A DNA stretch of 39,064 bases, from IMG/VR virus record IMGVR_UViG_3300032236_001299, positions 1 to 39,064 of that record. One strand, 5' to 3'. This DNA comes from a virus. Within the stretch, counting starts at the first letter, position 1. The number at the start of each line of letters is the position of its first letter. Made by a program: the position numbers and the translations under genes. Below the pieces are notes generated by a model. That model was not told the DNA's origin, did not search any database, and worked only from the letters and a program-made list of their open reading frames with translations. Positions 1 through 7,690 of the stretch are shown here, piece after piece.

Positions 1-548
1 TTCCAAACCAGAAGGCAGTTGTTTATACACCTTCTTCAAGCGTGTATCCTCCTGTAGCGGCAACGATTACAGCTGATGCTGGTTCAGGTGGTACAGGTAC
101 TTTGTATCGTGGTATTGTTTTTTACGTACCTTACGGTTCAAACATCAATGACTTCTTGATTGACACCAACGTAGCTATTACTGCTACTGGTGGTACCCTT
201 GGTACGGTAACAGCAAGCATTGGTAACGCATTTAATGACACCACATACGGCAGCATTACGTCTGTTAATGCATCTGCTGCACGCAATACCATTACACAAA
301 CAGGCGCACAATTGCTTGCTTGCAATTCAACAACTGGCGATATCACTATTTCTCCAACATCAGGTACTGGCCCTTATGCTGGCTTGATGTCACAGATTGT
401 GGTTACATTCACTATTCCTTATACCGCTGGTACAGGAACTACATTGCCCGTGATAACAGCTGGTACTATTACAGCAGCAGTTCGTTATACACAGCTTGAT
501 GCAAACATTGGTAGCAGCACAGCTTACCCCTACGGTAACTTTGACTAA
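1..548 (+). CDS. Virion-type protein, 5' truncated
   Basis: The reading frame is open from base 3, so the gene begins before the window; the GTG at 42 is internal and not its start. About 181 residues are visible. They are rich in Gly, Thr, Ala and Ser with almost no charged residues, as in beta-structured virion surface proteins, and end in YPYGNFD. A strong intrinsic terminator follows within 10 bases, so this is the last gene of a transcription unit. I do not recognise the family. A head decoration or other structural protein is inferred only from composition and position before other virion genes. Confidence 0.7.
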   Translation, partial: PNQKAVVYTPSSSVYPPVAATITADAGSGGTGTLYRGIVFYVPYGSNINDFLIDTNVAITATGGTLGTVTASIGNAFNDTTYGSITSVNASAARNTITQTGAQLLACNSTTGDITISPTSGTGPYAGLMSQIVVTFTIPYTAGTGTTLPVITAGTITAAVRYTQLDANIGSSTAYPYGNFD

Positions 549-556
549 TCAGTCCT

Positions 557-579
557 AGGGGCTTCGGCCCCTTGTTTTT
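557..579 (+). terminator. Intrinsic terminator after the first virion gene
   Basis: The stem AGGGGC/GCCCCT has a UUCG tetraloop (563-566) and is followed at once by TGTTTTT. It lies between the stop at 548 and the ribosome binding site of the next gene. Such compact UUCG terminators often follow highly expressed capsid-region genes, and would reduce expression of what follows. Confidence 0.9.
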
Positions 580-596
580 AAACAAGGAGATTGATT

Positions 597-1121
597 ATGA
601 TGCAAACAGATGTTAGAGCGGCGCACTTAAACCAATCAGGGTTTTTGACTAAGTTTCGCTGCCGGAAAAAACAAGTTACTTTATGTGGCAATGCAAGTCA
701 GGCTGGTAACATTGTATTTTTTGATACAACAACAGCACCTGTTACATCTGCTACTTATGGTCGCTCAGGAAACACAATTACTGTGTCCTCAACAGGACAT
801 GGATTGACGACTGGTACAACAGTTGGTATTTCATTTAATAATAGTTCTGGCGTATCAGCTACAGACGGTAATTACATCATTACTGTTACTGATGCCAATA
901 CTTTTACGATGACAGATATCAATTCTGGAACCGTTACAAATGCAGGCACAGGTTGTCAATATGTTTATGGAAACACAAACATTTGGATTGCAACTTATGA
1001 GACATTGACTGGTGCAACAGCTACACAACAGTTGTTGGTTCCAGGCGAGGGTCAATTATGCATTAATGGTATTTATGCGTACATGGTAAACATAGGCTTT
1101 GTAACTATTCATTATGGCTGA
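597..1121 (+). CDS. Virion protein with an FCCH-like beta module
   Basis: This is a protein of about 174 residues. AAGGAGA at 584-590 favours ATG 597 (or 600) over the TTG at 591. Residues near 58-105 contain a pattern common in phage structural proteins and often annotated as an E1 FCCH-like domain: ITVSSTGHGL, then TTGTTVGISF, then an ITVTDANTFT strand. A related module occurs in the 639-aa protein at 17955. The gene overlaps the glycosyltransferase start by 8 bases. A capsid- or neck-associated role is likely; no precise function can be assigned. Confidence 0.75.
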   Translation: MMQTDVRAAHLNQSGFLTKFRCRKKQVTLCGNASQAGNIVFFDTTTAPVTSATYGRSGNTITVSSTGHGLTTGTTVGISFNNSSGVSATDGNYIITVTDANTFTMTDINSGTVTNAGTGCQYVYGNTNIWIATYETLTGATATQQLLVPGEGQLCINGIYAYMVNIGFVTIHYG

Positions 1122-1857
1122 AACCAAGAAAGCAGTTCTTGCGCAGAGGAAACTATTCATTGGTATCCCCTGCCATGACGGCAGATTAAACATCAAGACA
1201 GCGTACGCTTTGGCGCAGTTAATGCCTGAAGCTATGCGTCTTGGTATTGCTGTCACTCTTTCAGACATTTCAAATTGCTCCATCATTACGCTAGCTCGTA
1301 ATTCGCTGGTAGCAGAATTCCTCAAGACAGACTGCACAGAGTTATTGTTCATTGACTCTGATGTTGTTGTAACACCAAATGATATTTTGCGCTTGATGGC
1401 ACAGAGTGGTGATAAAGATATCACTGCTGGTACATATCCACGCAGGGCAAAAGACAAAAAGTTCTTTACAGATTTGTATTGGAACGAGAATGAAGAGTTG
1501 GAATTTGATGGATCCATGATGCGTGTCAAACGTATTGGTACTGGGTTCATGTTGATCCAGCGTCATGTCATTGAGAAGATGATTGAAACACATCCTGAGT
1601 GGTCATATAAGAACAAGCCTACAGGCGAAAGAATGTATGCTTTGTTTGACTTTGATATCAAGGATGACCAGTACGTTGGTGAGGATTATTTGTTTTGCGA
1701 CCGAGCCACAGAGCTTGGTTTCAAAGTGCATGTAGATGTAGATATTAGCTTACCCCACATTGGCAGTGAAACATTTACCAATAACTTCCGCGAGGAGGTG
1801 GTAATACCATTGCTAGAGGGTATCCGTGAATCTAGATTGAAAGTCGTAAATGGATAA
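1114..1857 (+). CDS. GT-A fold (family 2-like) glycosyltransferase
   Basis: This 247-residue protein starts FIGIPCHDG, has an ARNSLVAEF helix, and carries a hydrophobic strand ending in D81-S-D83 (LLFIDSDVVV). That is the DxD motif of GT-A glycosyltransferases, which binds the metal and nucleotide-sugar. Further family-like signatures are the TAGTYPRR loop, the GTGFMLI strand and a C-terminal LPHIGSETF segment. No membrane helix or signal is seen, so it is cytoplasmic. It sits in a run of structural genes, so it may decorate a virion protein or host surface; the sugar and target are not predictable. Confidence 0.88.
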   Translation: MAETKKAVLAQRKLFIGIPCHDGRLNIKTAYALAQLMPEAMRLGIAVTLSDISNCSIITLARNSLVAEFLKTDCTELLFIDSDVVVTPNDILRLMAQSGDKDITAGTYPRRAKDKKFFTDLYWNENEELEFDGSMMRVKRIGTGFMLIQRHVIEKMIETHPEWSYKNKPTGERMYALFDFDIKDDQYVGEDYLFCDRATELGFKVHVDVDISLPHIGSETFTNNFREEVVIPLLEGIRESRLKVVNG

Positions 1858-2140
1858 GACACCAGCATGGCAAAGATCAGAAGGAAAGAATCCGAATGGC
1901 GGCTTGAACGCCAAGGGAAGGGCATCCGCAAAGAAGGAGGGGATGAATTTAAAGCCTCCCCAACCAGAGGGCGGATCTCGGAAAAAGTCCTTTTGTGCGC
2001 GAATGACTGGAATGAAAGAAAAGCTAACCTCGGCCAAGACAGCTCACGATCCGAACAGCAGGATTAATAAAAGCTTACGGGCCTGGCATTGTGCAGATGG
2101 TTGCGCAATACGTGGACTAACAAAAGGGAAGATGGTCTAA
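1850..2140 (+). CDS. Small basic phage protein (KTPAWQR family)
   Basis: This 96-residue, strongly basic protein overlaps the glycosyltransferase stop by 8 bases. It has the sequence style of a small conserved phage family I recall from marine and freshwater phages: KTPAWQRSEGKNPNGGLNAKGR near the start, a GGSRKKSFCARMTGMK centre and TAHDPNSRINKSLR. The C-terminal GCAIRGLTKGKMV is also a recurrent phage tail. Its role is unknown. The basic charge and location suggest a DNA- or capsid-associated protein. The TAATG overlap with the next gene implies translational coupling. Confidence 0.85.
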   Translation: MDKTPAWQRSEGKNPNGGLNAKGRASAKKEGMNLKPPQPEGGSRKKSFCARMTGMKEKLTSAKTAHDPNSRINKSLRAWHCADGCAIRGLTKGKMV

Positions 2141-2373
2141 TGGACTCAATGATATGGAATGCAGTTCTTACCTTACTTGTCGGGCTTTTAGGATGGGTAT
2201 TGAGAGAGAAATCAGCAGAATTGCAACGCATAACTATTTTGCTAAACCGGACACGGGAAGAGATGGCCAAAGAGTATGTGACAAAAGCAGAAGTCCATGC
2301 AGATATAAACAGAGTTCTGGATCGGTTGGACAGGTTGGAAAGCAAGATTGATAGGTTGATGGAGAGTAAATAG
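2140..2373 (+). CDS. Small membrane protein with coiled coil
   Basis: This 77-residue protein begins at the ATG that shares one base with the previous stop; AAAAGGGAAG lies upstream. Residues 3-23 (MIWNAVLTLLVGLLGWVL) form one hydrophobic helix. The remainder is a charged amphipathic coiled coil ending in heptad-like DRLDRLESKIDRL. The architecture fits many small phage membrane proteins, including holin or antiholin accessories, but it is far from the lysis cassette. Function is unassigned. Confidence 0.8.
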   Translation: MDSMIWNAVLTLLVGLLGWVLREKSAELQRITILLNRTREEMAKEYVTKAEVHADINRVLDRLDRLESKIDRLMESK

Positions 2374-2777
2374 TGGCTGCGTTATTAATTCCAGCGTTAG
2401 TTAATTATCTAAAAAGACAGGCAATGAATGGTCTTTTGGATACAACGTCTCCGGATGTTAGTCAGGCGCTTGGTTTAATTAATACGTTGCAGAATCCAAC
2501 TGGTGCAGCTAAAGCAGCAATAACGGATGCGGCAAAAAATGCTGCCATTGAAAACATCCCATTAGCTGCTGATGCAAATAATGCACTTCAAGATTTAAGA
2601 GACACCTCAACTAATTATGTTTCTGATGCAGTTTCTCCAATAACTAATTTAATTTCTGACCAGTTGCAATCGTTAGGATCATCAGGCGGAGTTGGTAAAT
2701 CAGTGGAAAAATTTACAGACTTAGAGATGGCCCACGGCGGTATAGCACATTTACATAGGATCATGCATAATGCCTAG
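2373..2777 (+). CDS. Unknown late protein with HGG box
   Basis: The GTG start at 2373 overlaps the TAG of the previous gene, and the end overlaps the next ATG. The 134 residues are Ala/Asn/Leu-rich and mostly helical in character. They end in MAHGGIAHLHRIMH, whose HGG (121-123) resembles boxes in several other proteins of this phage (668-aa, 1145-aa, 256-aa and 73-aa products). I do not recognise the family. Placement among virion genes suggests a structural or assembly role. Confidence 0.75.
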   Translation: MAALLIPALVNYLKRQAMNGLLDTTSPDVSQALGLINTLQNPTGAAKAAITDAAKNAAIENIPLAADANNALQDLRDTSTNYVSDAVSPITNLISDQLQSLGSSGGVGKSVEKFTDLEMAHGGIAHLHRIMHNA

Positions 2778-3540
2778 TCATAGCGCTAAACAACATCGTT
2801 TTATGGAAGCAATTGCCCATAACAAGGCGTTTGCAAAAAAAGTTCACGTACCACAAAAGGTAGGTGAAGAGTTCGTAAGCGCCGATAAAGGCAAACATTT
2901 TTCAAAGGGTGGTAGTATGAAATCAGACAAAATGCATGAGTTAAATCAAGCAAAAGAACTTCGTCGCATTGCGGCTGAAGAGGAGCGCGAAGCCAAGGAA
3001 ATGAAACGAGGCGGACACGCAAAAAAGATGGCTGATGGCGGTGGAGTTAATCCCCGCGTAGCAGCTTTAATGGCACGTATGGCTGCACCACGCAGAGCAG
3101 TTCGCGCTCCAATGGCAGCACCAGCAGTGGCACCAGCAATGGCGCCTGGTATGAAACACGGAGGAAAAACCATGAAACACGAAGGTCACGAGCATCACAT
3201 GAAAATGGCTCATCATCATTTAAAGATGGCGATGAAAGCCGGCGGTAAAACTATGGAAAAGGGCGAACCCCATTCCAAAGATATGGGCGAGAAAGTTCTG
3301 AAGCACGGCGGCAAAGCTCACGCTTATGCTAAAGGCGGTAAGATCGACGCACGTATGGAACCAGCACATATGGAAAAAGCAGGCGATTTGCGCAAAGGCA
3401 ACAAGCCCCATGGCGAACACGTTATCCAAGAGCGTGGCCACACACGCGCTTTGCAAGAAAAAATGAAAGGCAATACCATTGGTAACGGCCCTATCGTTAA
3501 TGCTAAAAAGCATGGCGGTAAAATTCATCACAAGAAATAA
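2770..3540 (+). CDS. Lys/His/Met-rich protein with KHGGK repeats
   Basis: This 256-residue protein has an N-terminal segment (SAKQHRFMEAIAHN, then VGEEFVSADKGKHF) of a kind I recall in phage small-protein families of unknown function. The rest is low-complexity: MKRGG, KHGGK, MKAGGK and AKGGK motifs, a Met/Ala/Pro stretch near residues 97-125 and a His-rich EGHEHHMKMAHHHLK section. It is strongly basic. Nucleic-acid or metal binding is conceivable from composition alone. It is encoded directly before an even more His-rich protein. Confidence 0.8.
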   Translation: MPSHSAKQHRFMEAIAHNKAFAKKVHVPQKVGEEFVSADKGKHFSKGGSMKSDKMHELNQAKELRRIAAEEEREAKEMKRGGHAKKMADGGGVNPRVAALMARMAAPRRAVRAPMAAPAVAPAMAPGMKHGGKTMKHEGHEHHMKMAHHHLKMAMKAGGKTMEKGEPHSKDMGEKVLKHGGKAHAYAKGGKIDARMEPAHMEKAGDLRKGNKPHGEHVIQERGHTRALQEKMKGNTIGNGPIVNAKKHGGKIHHKK

Positions 3541-3549
3541 GGATTGATC

Positions 3550-3771
3550 ATGAAACATAGTCACGGACATATTCATCCCGCTGGTCATGAGCATCCCCAT
3601 GAGCATAAGATGCACCATGAGCATGTAGCTCAACATGAGGCTGGTGGTCACGTTCACCATCACCATCATTACAAAGAGCATGCTGCTGGTCACCACTTGC
3701 ACCATGATGCTGTAGAGCACTTGCACAAGCACCAGAAGCACATGTCTCATGGTGGTAAGGCAAAATGCTAG
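3550..3771 (+). CDS. Extremely histidine-rich small protein
   Basis: AAGGA at 3539-3543 selects ATG 3550. Of 73 residues, 28 are His (38%), including a natural HVHHHHHY run, with alternating HxH pairs throughout and a C-terminal SHGGKAKC. No hydrophobic core or membrane helix is visible, so it is probably disordered or metal-folded. Binding of divalent metals such as Zn, Ni or Cu is a composition-based inference. It overlaps the next gene by 7 bases. It could be a virion component or a metal buffer; no family is recognised. Confidence 0.8.
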   Translation: MKHSHGHIHPAGHEHPHEHKMHHEHVAQHEAGGHVHHHHHYKEHAAGHHLHHDAVEHLHKHQKHMSHGGKAKC

Positions 3772-4013
3772 CCAGTCGCGGAATGGGCGCTATGAGCCCA
3801 TCTAAGATGCCCAAGGGTATTCGGAAAAAGCGCCGTGATAACACGGACTTCACCGAATACTCTAAGGGCGGGAATGTTGGTTTGTATGCCAACATCCATG
3901 CGAAACAAGAGCGTATCGCACACGGCTCCAAGGAAAAGATGAGAAAGCCTGGGAGTAAGGGCGCCCCTACAGAAGAGGCGTTTATCAAGTCTGCAAAGAC
4001 CCGAAAATCCTGA
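3765..4013 (+). CDS. Conserved small basic phage protein (MLASRGMGA family)
   Basis: This 82-residue basic protein has the recognisable phage pattern MLASRGMGAMSPSKMPK, TEYSKGGNVGLYANIHAK and KMRKPGSKGAPTEEAF, which I recall from many aquatic phages where it lies near head or neck genes. Its function is not established. It overlaps the His-rich gene by 7 bases and is followed by a 14-bp perfect palindrome in the short gap before the adaptor-like gene. Confidence 0.85.
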   Translation: MLASRGMGAMSPSKMPKGIRKKRRDNTDFTEYSKGGNVGLYANIHAKQERIAHGSKEKMRKPGSKGAPTEEAFIKSAKTRKS

Positions 4014-4015
4014 AG

Positions 4016-4029
4016 TGTAAACGTTTACA
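4016..4029. promoter_or_regulatory. Perfect 14-bp palindrome, dispersed operator-like site
   Basis: TGTAAACGTTTACA lies in the 25-bp gap between the stop at 4013 and the ATG at 4039. It is the same core as sites at 7473-7488 and 37937-37956. The central CG and flanking TGTAAA/TTTACA resemble LacI/GalR-type operators. No LacI-family gene is present in the window. No separate promoter or Shine-Dalgarno sequence is obvious here. Confidence 0.7.
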
Positions 4030-4038
4030 GATGCAATC

Positions 4039-5004
4039 ATGACAACAACCGGAAAAACATCCTTTGACCTAGACTTCACCGAATTGGCGGAAGAGGCATG
4101 GGAACGTGCCGGTCGTGAATTGCGTACTGGCTATGATTTGCGTACAGCCAGACGTTCCATGAACCTGATGACCATCGAGTGGCAAAACCGTGGCATCAAT
4201 ATGTGGACGATTCAGCAGCAATCATTTGTGCTGGTTCAGGGTTTGAATACTTATCCTATTCCCTTGGATACGATTGATTTGATGGATCATGTGATCCGTA
4301 CGAATCAAGGGCAGACAAGCAACCAGGCTGACTTGACTATTACGCGAATCAGTATGCCCACATACGCTACGATTCCTAATAAGTTAACTCAGGCTAGACC
4401 GATCCAGGTTATGGTGCAAAGGAACTCAGGCGAGACAAATCCTTTGTATAACGGCTCAGGAGTGCAAGTAACCCTGGCCACTAGTATAGGTACTACCGAC
4501 ACCACAATAACGCTTTCTAGCACGGTAGGAATGGCTGCGCAGGGCTATATCCAATTGGGCAGTCTAACCGGTGAAGTTGTTTACTACTCCTACATATCAG
4601 GGAATTCCCTAATGAATTGCTTTAGGGGACAAAACAACACGACAGCTACGGCATATACCGCTGGAGCTGGCACACCTATTTTTATTCCACAGATTCCTGC
4701 TGTAACTGTTTGGCCTACGCCAGATGGTTCAACAACATATACGTTTGTTTATTGGAGAATGCGCAGAGTACAGGACACTGGTTCTGGCATTCAAACAGGC
4801 GACATGAGTTTTAGGTTTATGCCTGCGGCTGCCGCTGGTTTGGCGTATCACATTGCGACCAAGATACCAGAGGGCACACCCAGGATAGAGATGTTAAAGG
4901 GTCAGTATGACGAGCAGTTTAATTTGGCGGCTGGTGAGGATCGCGAGAAAGCTGCGATACGTTTTGTACCTCGTCAGCAGTTCATTGGTTCAGGCAGTCC
5001 ATAA
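4039..5004 (+). CDS. Adaptor/connector-like virion protein
   Basis: This 321-residue protein has an N-terminal helical segment (FTELAEEAWERAGRELRTGYDLRTARRSMNL in outline) followed by beta-rich sequence. It carries WPTPDGSTTYTFVYWRMRR and a C-terminal MPAAAAGLAYHIATKIPEG helix. That architecture is typical of head-tail adaptor or tail-tubular-A/gp4-like proteins of podoviruses. Residues near 140-215 look like an inserted Ig-like or beta domain (TLSSTVGMAAQGYIQL...GEVVYYSYISG). The family assignment rests on pattern recognition. It pairs with the 301-aa gene at 6372, which has a similar layout. Confidence 0.72.
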   Translation: MTTTGKTSFDLDFTELAEEAWERAGRELRTGYDLRTARRSMNLMTIEWQNRGINMWTIQQQSFVLVQGLNTYPIPLDTIDLMDHVIRTNQGQTSNQADLTITRISMPTYATIPNKLTQARPIQVMVQRNSGETNPLYNGSGVQVTLATSIGTTDTTITLSSTVGMAAQGYIQLGSLTGEVVYYSYISGNSLMNCFRGQNNTTATAYTAGAGTPIFIPQIPAVTVWPTPDGSTTYTFVYWRMRRVQDTGSGIQTGDMSFRFMPAAAAGLAYHIATKIPEGTPRIEMLKGQYDEQFNLAAGEDREKAAIRFVPRQQFIGSGSP

Positions 5005-5483
5005 TGTCACGCACCAAAGAAGAAATTAGCGCACAAAGAAAAGCGCATTACCAAGCTAACAAGGAGCGTATCAAAGCTCGTGTTAAAGCTTACAGAATTG
5101 CTAATCGAGAAAAAAAAGCTGAGGCTGATAAAAAATATCACGAAGCAAATAAAGAAAAAATTAAGGCTTATTTGTTTGAATACAAAAAAATGTATCGCAA
5201 ATTAAAGCCTAGTAAATTAAATGCACTTGAGGCAAAAAGACGGGCAGCTAAAATTCAAAGAACGCCTGCTTGGCTAACAGAATTTGATTTATTAAAAATT
5301 GAATGTTTGTATCAAGTTGCTGCAATGTATTCAAGGGAAAGTGGTCAAGCTTGGCATGTTGATCATATAATTCCATTGCAGGGTGAATTAGTGTCTGGAC
5401 TTCATGTTCCAAATAATTTAAGGGTAATCCCTGGTAAACAAAACATAGCAAAAAGCAACAAATTCGAGGTGTGTTTTGGGTAA
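5004..5483 (+). CDS. HNH homing-type endonuclease
   Basis: This 159-residue protein starts within the TAATG overlap of the adaptor gene. Residues 1-90 are a highly basic repetitive helix (Y/K/A-rich ANKERIKA, ANREKKAEA, ANKEKIKAY). The C-terminal HNH core contains WHVDHIIPLQGELVSGLH, PNNLRVIP and KQNIAKSN, giving the DH, N and N residues of the beta-beta-alpha metal fold. No zinc cysteines flank it. It sits between two structural genes and overlaps both, as expected for a mobile HNH gene. Nicking or cutting of related phage genomes is the likely activity. Confidence 0.88.
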   Translation: MSRTKEEISAQRKAHYQANKERIKARVKAYRIANREKKAEADKKYHEANKEKIKAYLFEYKKMYRKLKPSKLNALEAKRRAAKIQRTPAWLTEFDLLKIECLYQVAAMYSRESGQAWHVDHIIPLQGELVSGLHVPNNLRVIPGKQNIAKSNKFEVCFG

Positions 5484-5865
5484 TCGTTTCGCATCAGGCA
5501 AACATTCGATTGCTGAATGTGATCGGTGTGGGCAAAGATATAAATTAAAACAGTTGAAATTTGAGGTCATAAAGACTAAACTTTATCAACTGAAAGTTTG
5601 TCCTGAGTGTTGGGATCCCGATCATCCGCAGCTTCAGTTGGGTATGTTCCCAGTTGATGATCCGCAGGCGGTTAGGCAACCTAGGCCAGATATCACGTAC
5701 GATACTTCTGGATTGGATGCAGGTGGTTTTCCGGCTGGTGGATCGAGGGATATACAGTGGGGATGGAATCCAGTTGGTGGAACATCTTTAACTGATGTAG
5801 GGTTGACGCCTAATTATTTGGTGGCAACAACAAGTGTTGGTACAGTCACTATTACAGGGAGTTGA
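5476..5865 (+). CDS. Zinc-ribbon phage protein before neck genes
   Basis: The start is a TTG at 5476 preceded by GAGGTG, inside the end of the HNH gene. The 129 residues begin GNRFASGKHSIAECDRCGQ and contain two CxxC knuckles (CDRCG and CPEC) that should bind one zinc. They continue DPDHPQLQLGMFPVDDPQAVR and end with SRDIQWGWNPVGG. I recall this whole pattern from podovirus-like marine phages, where it is hypothetical and next to structural genes. The C-terminal third is Gly/Thr-rich. Confidence 0.82.
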   Translation: MGNRFASGKHSIAECDRCGQRYKLKQLKFEVIKTKLYQLKVCPECWDPDHPQLQLGMFPVDDPQAVRQPRPDITYDTSGLDAGGFPAGGSRDIQWGWNPVGGTSLTDVGLTPNYLVATTSVGTVTITGS

Positions 5866-5867
5866 GA

Positions 5868-6053
5868 ATGGACAAGAAACAAGTTAAAAAAATTGCTGAT
5901 GTAGAAGCTAAAAAAGAAGTCAAGCTTCACGAGAAAAAGATGCATCACACCAAGCATTTTGCCAAAGGTGGAAAGACCAATGAGCAGATGAAAGAGTATG
6001 GCCGTAACATTGCTAAGTTGATCAATCAAACCGGTTCTTCAAGGGGAAGATAA
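5868..6053 (+). CDS. Small Lys-rich protein
   Basis: GGGAG at 5857-5861 supports ATG 5868. The 61 residues are basic and largely helical (VKKIADVEAKKEVKLHEKK), with a HFAKGGKTNEQMKEYGRNIAK segment and a GSSRGR end. The FAKGGK stretch resembles the GG boxes of the neighbouring basic proteins. It overlaps the next start (TAATG). Function is unknown. Confidence 0.75.
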   Translation: MDKKQVKKIADVEAKKEVKLHEKKMHHTKHFAKGGKTNEQMKEYGRNIAKLINQTGSSRGR

Positions 6054-6370
6054 TGGCCAAGCAAATACCTGCAACAACCAAGAATAGTCCTCCTATTCAT
6101 CATGGCGCTAATAGGGATAATAAGCCTGCTGAGGCTTATGAAGTTCCCCACCACATGAATGGTAAAACATTTAATGCTAGCGCTATTGAAGAGAATCCTG
6201 ATCATCCAGATATTGGCATGGCAGTAAAAATGCCTAAGCGTCATAACTGGACGCCATTGAATGGTGGCGTATCCATTGGTAATATGGATGAAGTTAAGAC
6301 CACTGGCGTTAAAATTCGTGGTACTGGTGCTGCGATCAAAGGCATTATTTCTAGAGGCCCAATGGCTTAA
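6053..6370 (+). CDS. Conserved small phage protein (GTGAAIKG tail)
   Basis: This 105-residue soluble protein ends in VKIRGTGAAIKGIISRGPMA, a tail I recall in many small phage proteins near neck genes, sometimes separated as its own short gene. The N-terminal half contains His-rich PPIHHGANRDNKPAEAYEVPHHM. It is followed after one base by the next structural gene. No enzyme motif is visible; role unknown. Confidence 0.8.
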   Translation: MAKQIPATTKNSPPIHHGANRDNKPAEAYEVPHHMNGKTFNASAIEENPDHPDIGMAVKMPKRHNWTPLNGGVSIGNMDEVKTTGVKIRGTGAAIKGIISRGPMA

Positions 6371-6371
6371 T

Positions 6372-7277
6372 ATGTATTACTCAGACTTAGTTACCTCAGT
6401 TCAGGACACCATCGAGAATACGTTCCCGACGGTAGACATGAATCGCATGATTGAGCAGGTGGAGCAGCGCATCTATAACACGGTGCAGCTTCCCAGTTTG
6501 CGTAAAAATGTGACGGGTAATTTAACTTCTGGTAATAAATATTTAGCCGCTCCAAATGATTTTCTTTCGGTATATTCTCTTGCTGTATATCCTGTGGATG
6601 GGACTACAAGTAATTATTTATATCTTCTAAACAAAGATGTAAACTTTATCCGTGAAGCCTATCCTGATCCTACTTTAACTGGTCAGCCAAAGCATTACGC
6701 TATCTTTGGGCCACAGTCCAATAATCAGGCTGAGTTGACGTTTATCGTTGGGCCAACACCTGATACAGGATATAACGTTGAGTTGCATTACTATTTTTAT
6801 CCTGACTCAATTATTCAGGCGGCAATCAGTACTGTATCTATTTACAACGCTGGATCGGGGTATACCAATGGGACATATTACAATGTTAATCTTACTGGCG
6901 GCACTGGTAATTCTGCTACCGCCACTATTGTTGTATCTGGTGGGGTTGTCACCTCAGTAACCATGATTGGCAATGGATGCTATTACGCAGTTGGTGATTT
7001 GCTAAGTGCAAGCATTGATGCGGGTACAGGATTTAAATTGCAAGTTACCGGCATAACCAATGTTAATGGTGAGACTTGGGTTGGTGATAACTTTGATTCA
7101 GCTTTATTGAATGGCGTCTTGGTAGAAGCTGCCAGGTATATCAAAGCCGAGGCCGAAACAGTCAATTTCTACAAAGACATGTATACCAGTTCTATTGCCC
7201 TTCTCAAGAATTTGGGAGACGGCAAGATGCGGATGGATGCTTATCGTGATGGTCAATTGAGGTTACCAGTTGTATGA
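6372..7277 (+). CDS. Neck/adaptor-like virion protein with inserted beta module
   Basis: ATG 6372 gives 301 residues beginning MYYSDLVTSVQDTIENTF. The N-terminal helices (NRMIEQVEQRIYNTVQLPSL) followed by the YLAAPNDFLSVYSLAVYP strands, FIREAYP and KHYAIFGP are typical of podovirus adaptor or tail-tubular-type proteins. Residues near 153-232 form a separate Gly/Thr-rich beta repeat (AGSGYTNGTYYNVNLTGGTG, VVTSVTMIGNG) inserted before the C-terminal helices (NGVLVEAARYIKAEAETVNFY). The last four bases overlap the next gene. Assignment by pattern only. Confidence 0.72.
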   Translation: MYYSDLVTSVQDTIENTFPTVDMNRMIEQVEQRIYNTVQLPSLRKNVTGNLTSGNKYLAAPNDFLSVYSLAVYPVDGTTSNYLYLLNKDVNFIREAYPDPTLTGQPKHYAIFGPQSNNQAELTFIVGPTPDTGYNVELHYYFYPDSIIQAAISTVSIYNAGSGYTNGTYYNVNLTGGTGNSATATIVVSGGVVTSVTMIGNGCYYAVGDLLSASIDAGTGFKLQVTGITNVNGETWVGDNFDSALLNGVLVEAARYIKAEAETVNFYKDMYTSSIALLKNLGDGKMRMDAYRDGQLRLPVV

Positions 7278-7690
7278 GCATAGTCCAAACCCAGACCACA
7301 TCGTTTAAAGCTGAGCTATACCAAGGGGTGCATAATCTTTTGTCGGATACGCTTTATATGGCTTTGTACACGGGTAACGCCAATTTGAATGCGTCGACTA
7401 CTGTTTATTCCCCTACGAATGAAACGACTGGAACGGGATATACGGCAGGCGGAATCCTGGTTACGGGTGCAAGTGTAAACGTTTACACATACACAGCTTA
7501 TGTTAACTTTAATAATGTGGTTTGGCCTAGTTCATTGATCACGGCCAGGTGCGCATTGCTGTATAACGTCAGCAAAGGCAATAAGTCCATTTGCGTTATT
7601 GATTTTGGATCAGACAAGACAATGACCAATTTCACAATTACAATGCCGGCAAATACGTACACAACTGCTTTGATCAGGAGTTCAAATTGA
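7274..7690 (+). CDS. Virion protein, first of two tandem paralogs
   Basis: This 138-residue beta-rich protein shares with the product at 8325-8801 the ordered blocks F-K-A-x-LY, NASTTVYSPTNE, TGTGYTAGGI and a C-terminal TMPANTYTTALIRSS strand. The pattern is frequent in phage tail or virion proteins of unknown fold. The 16-bp palindrome at 7473-7488 lies inside its coding sequence (residues ASVNVYTY). The two paralogs are separated by a small gene and an endonuclease VII-like gene. Confidence 0.75.
   Translation: MSIVQTQTTSFKAELYQGVHNLLSDTLYMALYTGNANLNASTTVYSPTNETTGTGYTAGGILVTGASVNVYTYTAYVNFNNVVWPSSLITARCALLYNVSKGNKSICVIDFGSDKTMTNFTITMPANTYTTALIRSSN
7473..7488. promoter_or_regulatory. Perfect 16-bp palindrome inside a virion gene
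   Basis: GTGTAAACGTTTACAC has the same core as the sites at 4016-4029 and 37937-37956, but here it lies within coding sequence. It matches a GalR/LacI-type operator pattern (GTGNAANCGNTTNCAC). Being intragenic, it could act as a roadblock or stoperator rather than as a promoter operator. Confidence 0.65.

Noticed and set aside
3548-3988. 146-aa reverse-strand open frame opposite the His-rich gene
   Set aside because: It results from the His/Gly codon bias of the real genes; no start signal and no sensible protein features.
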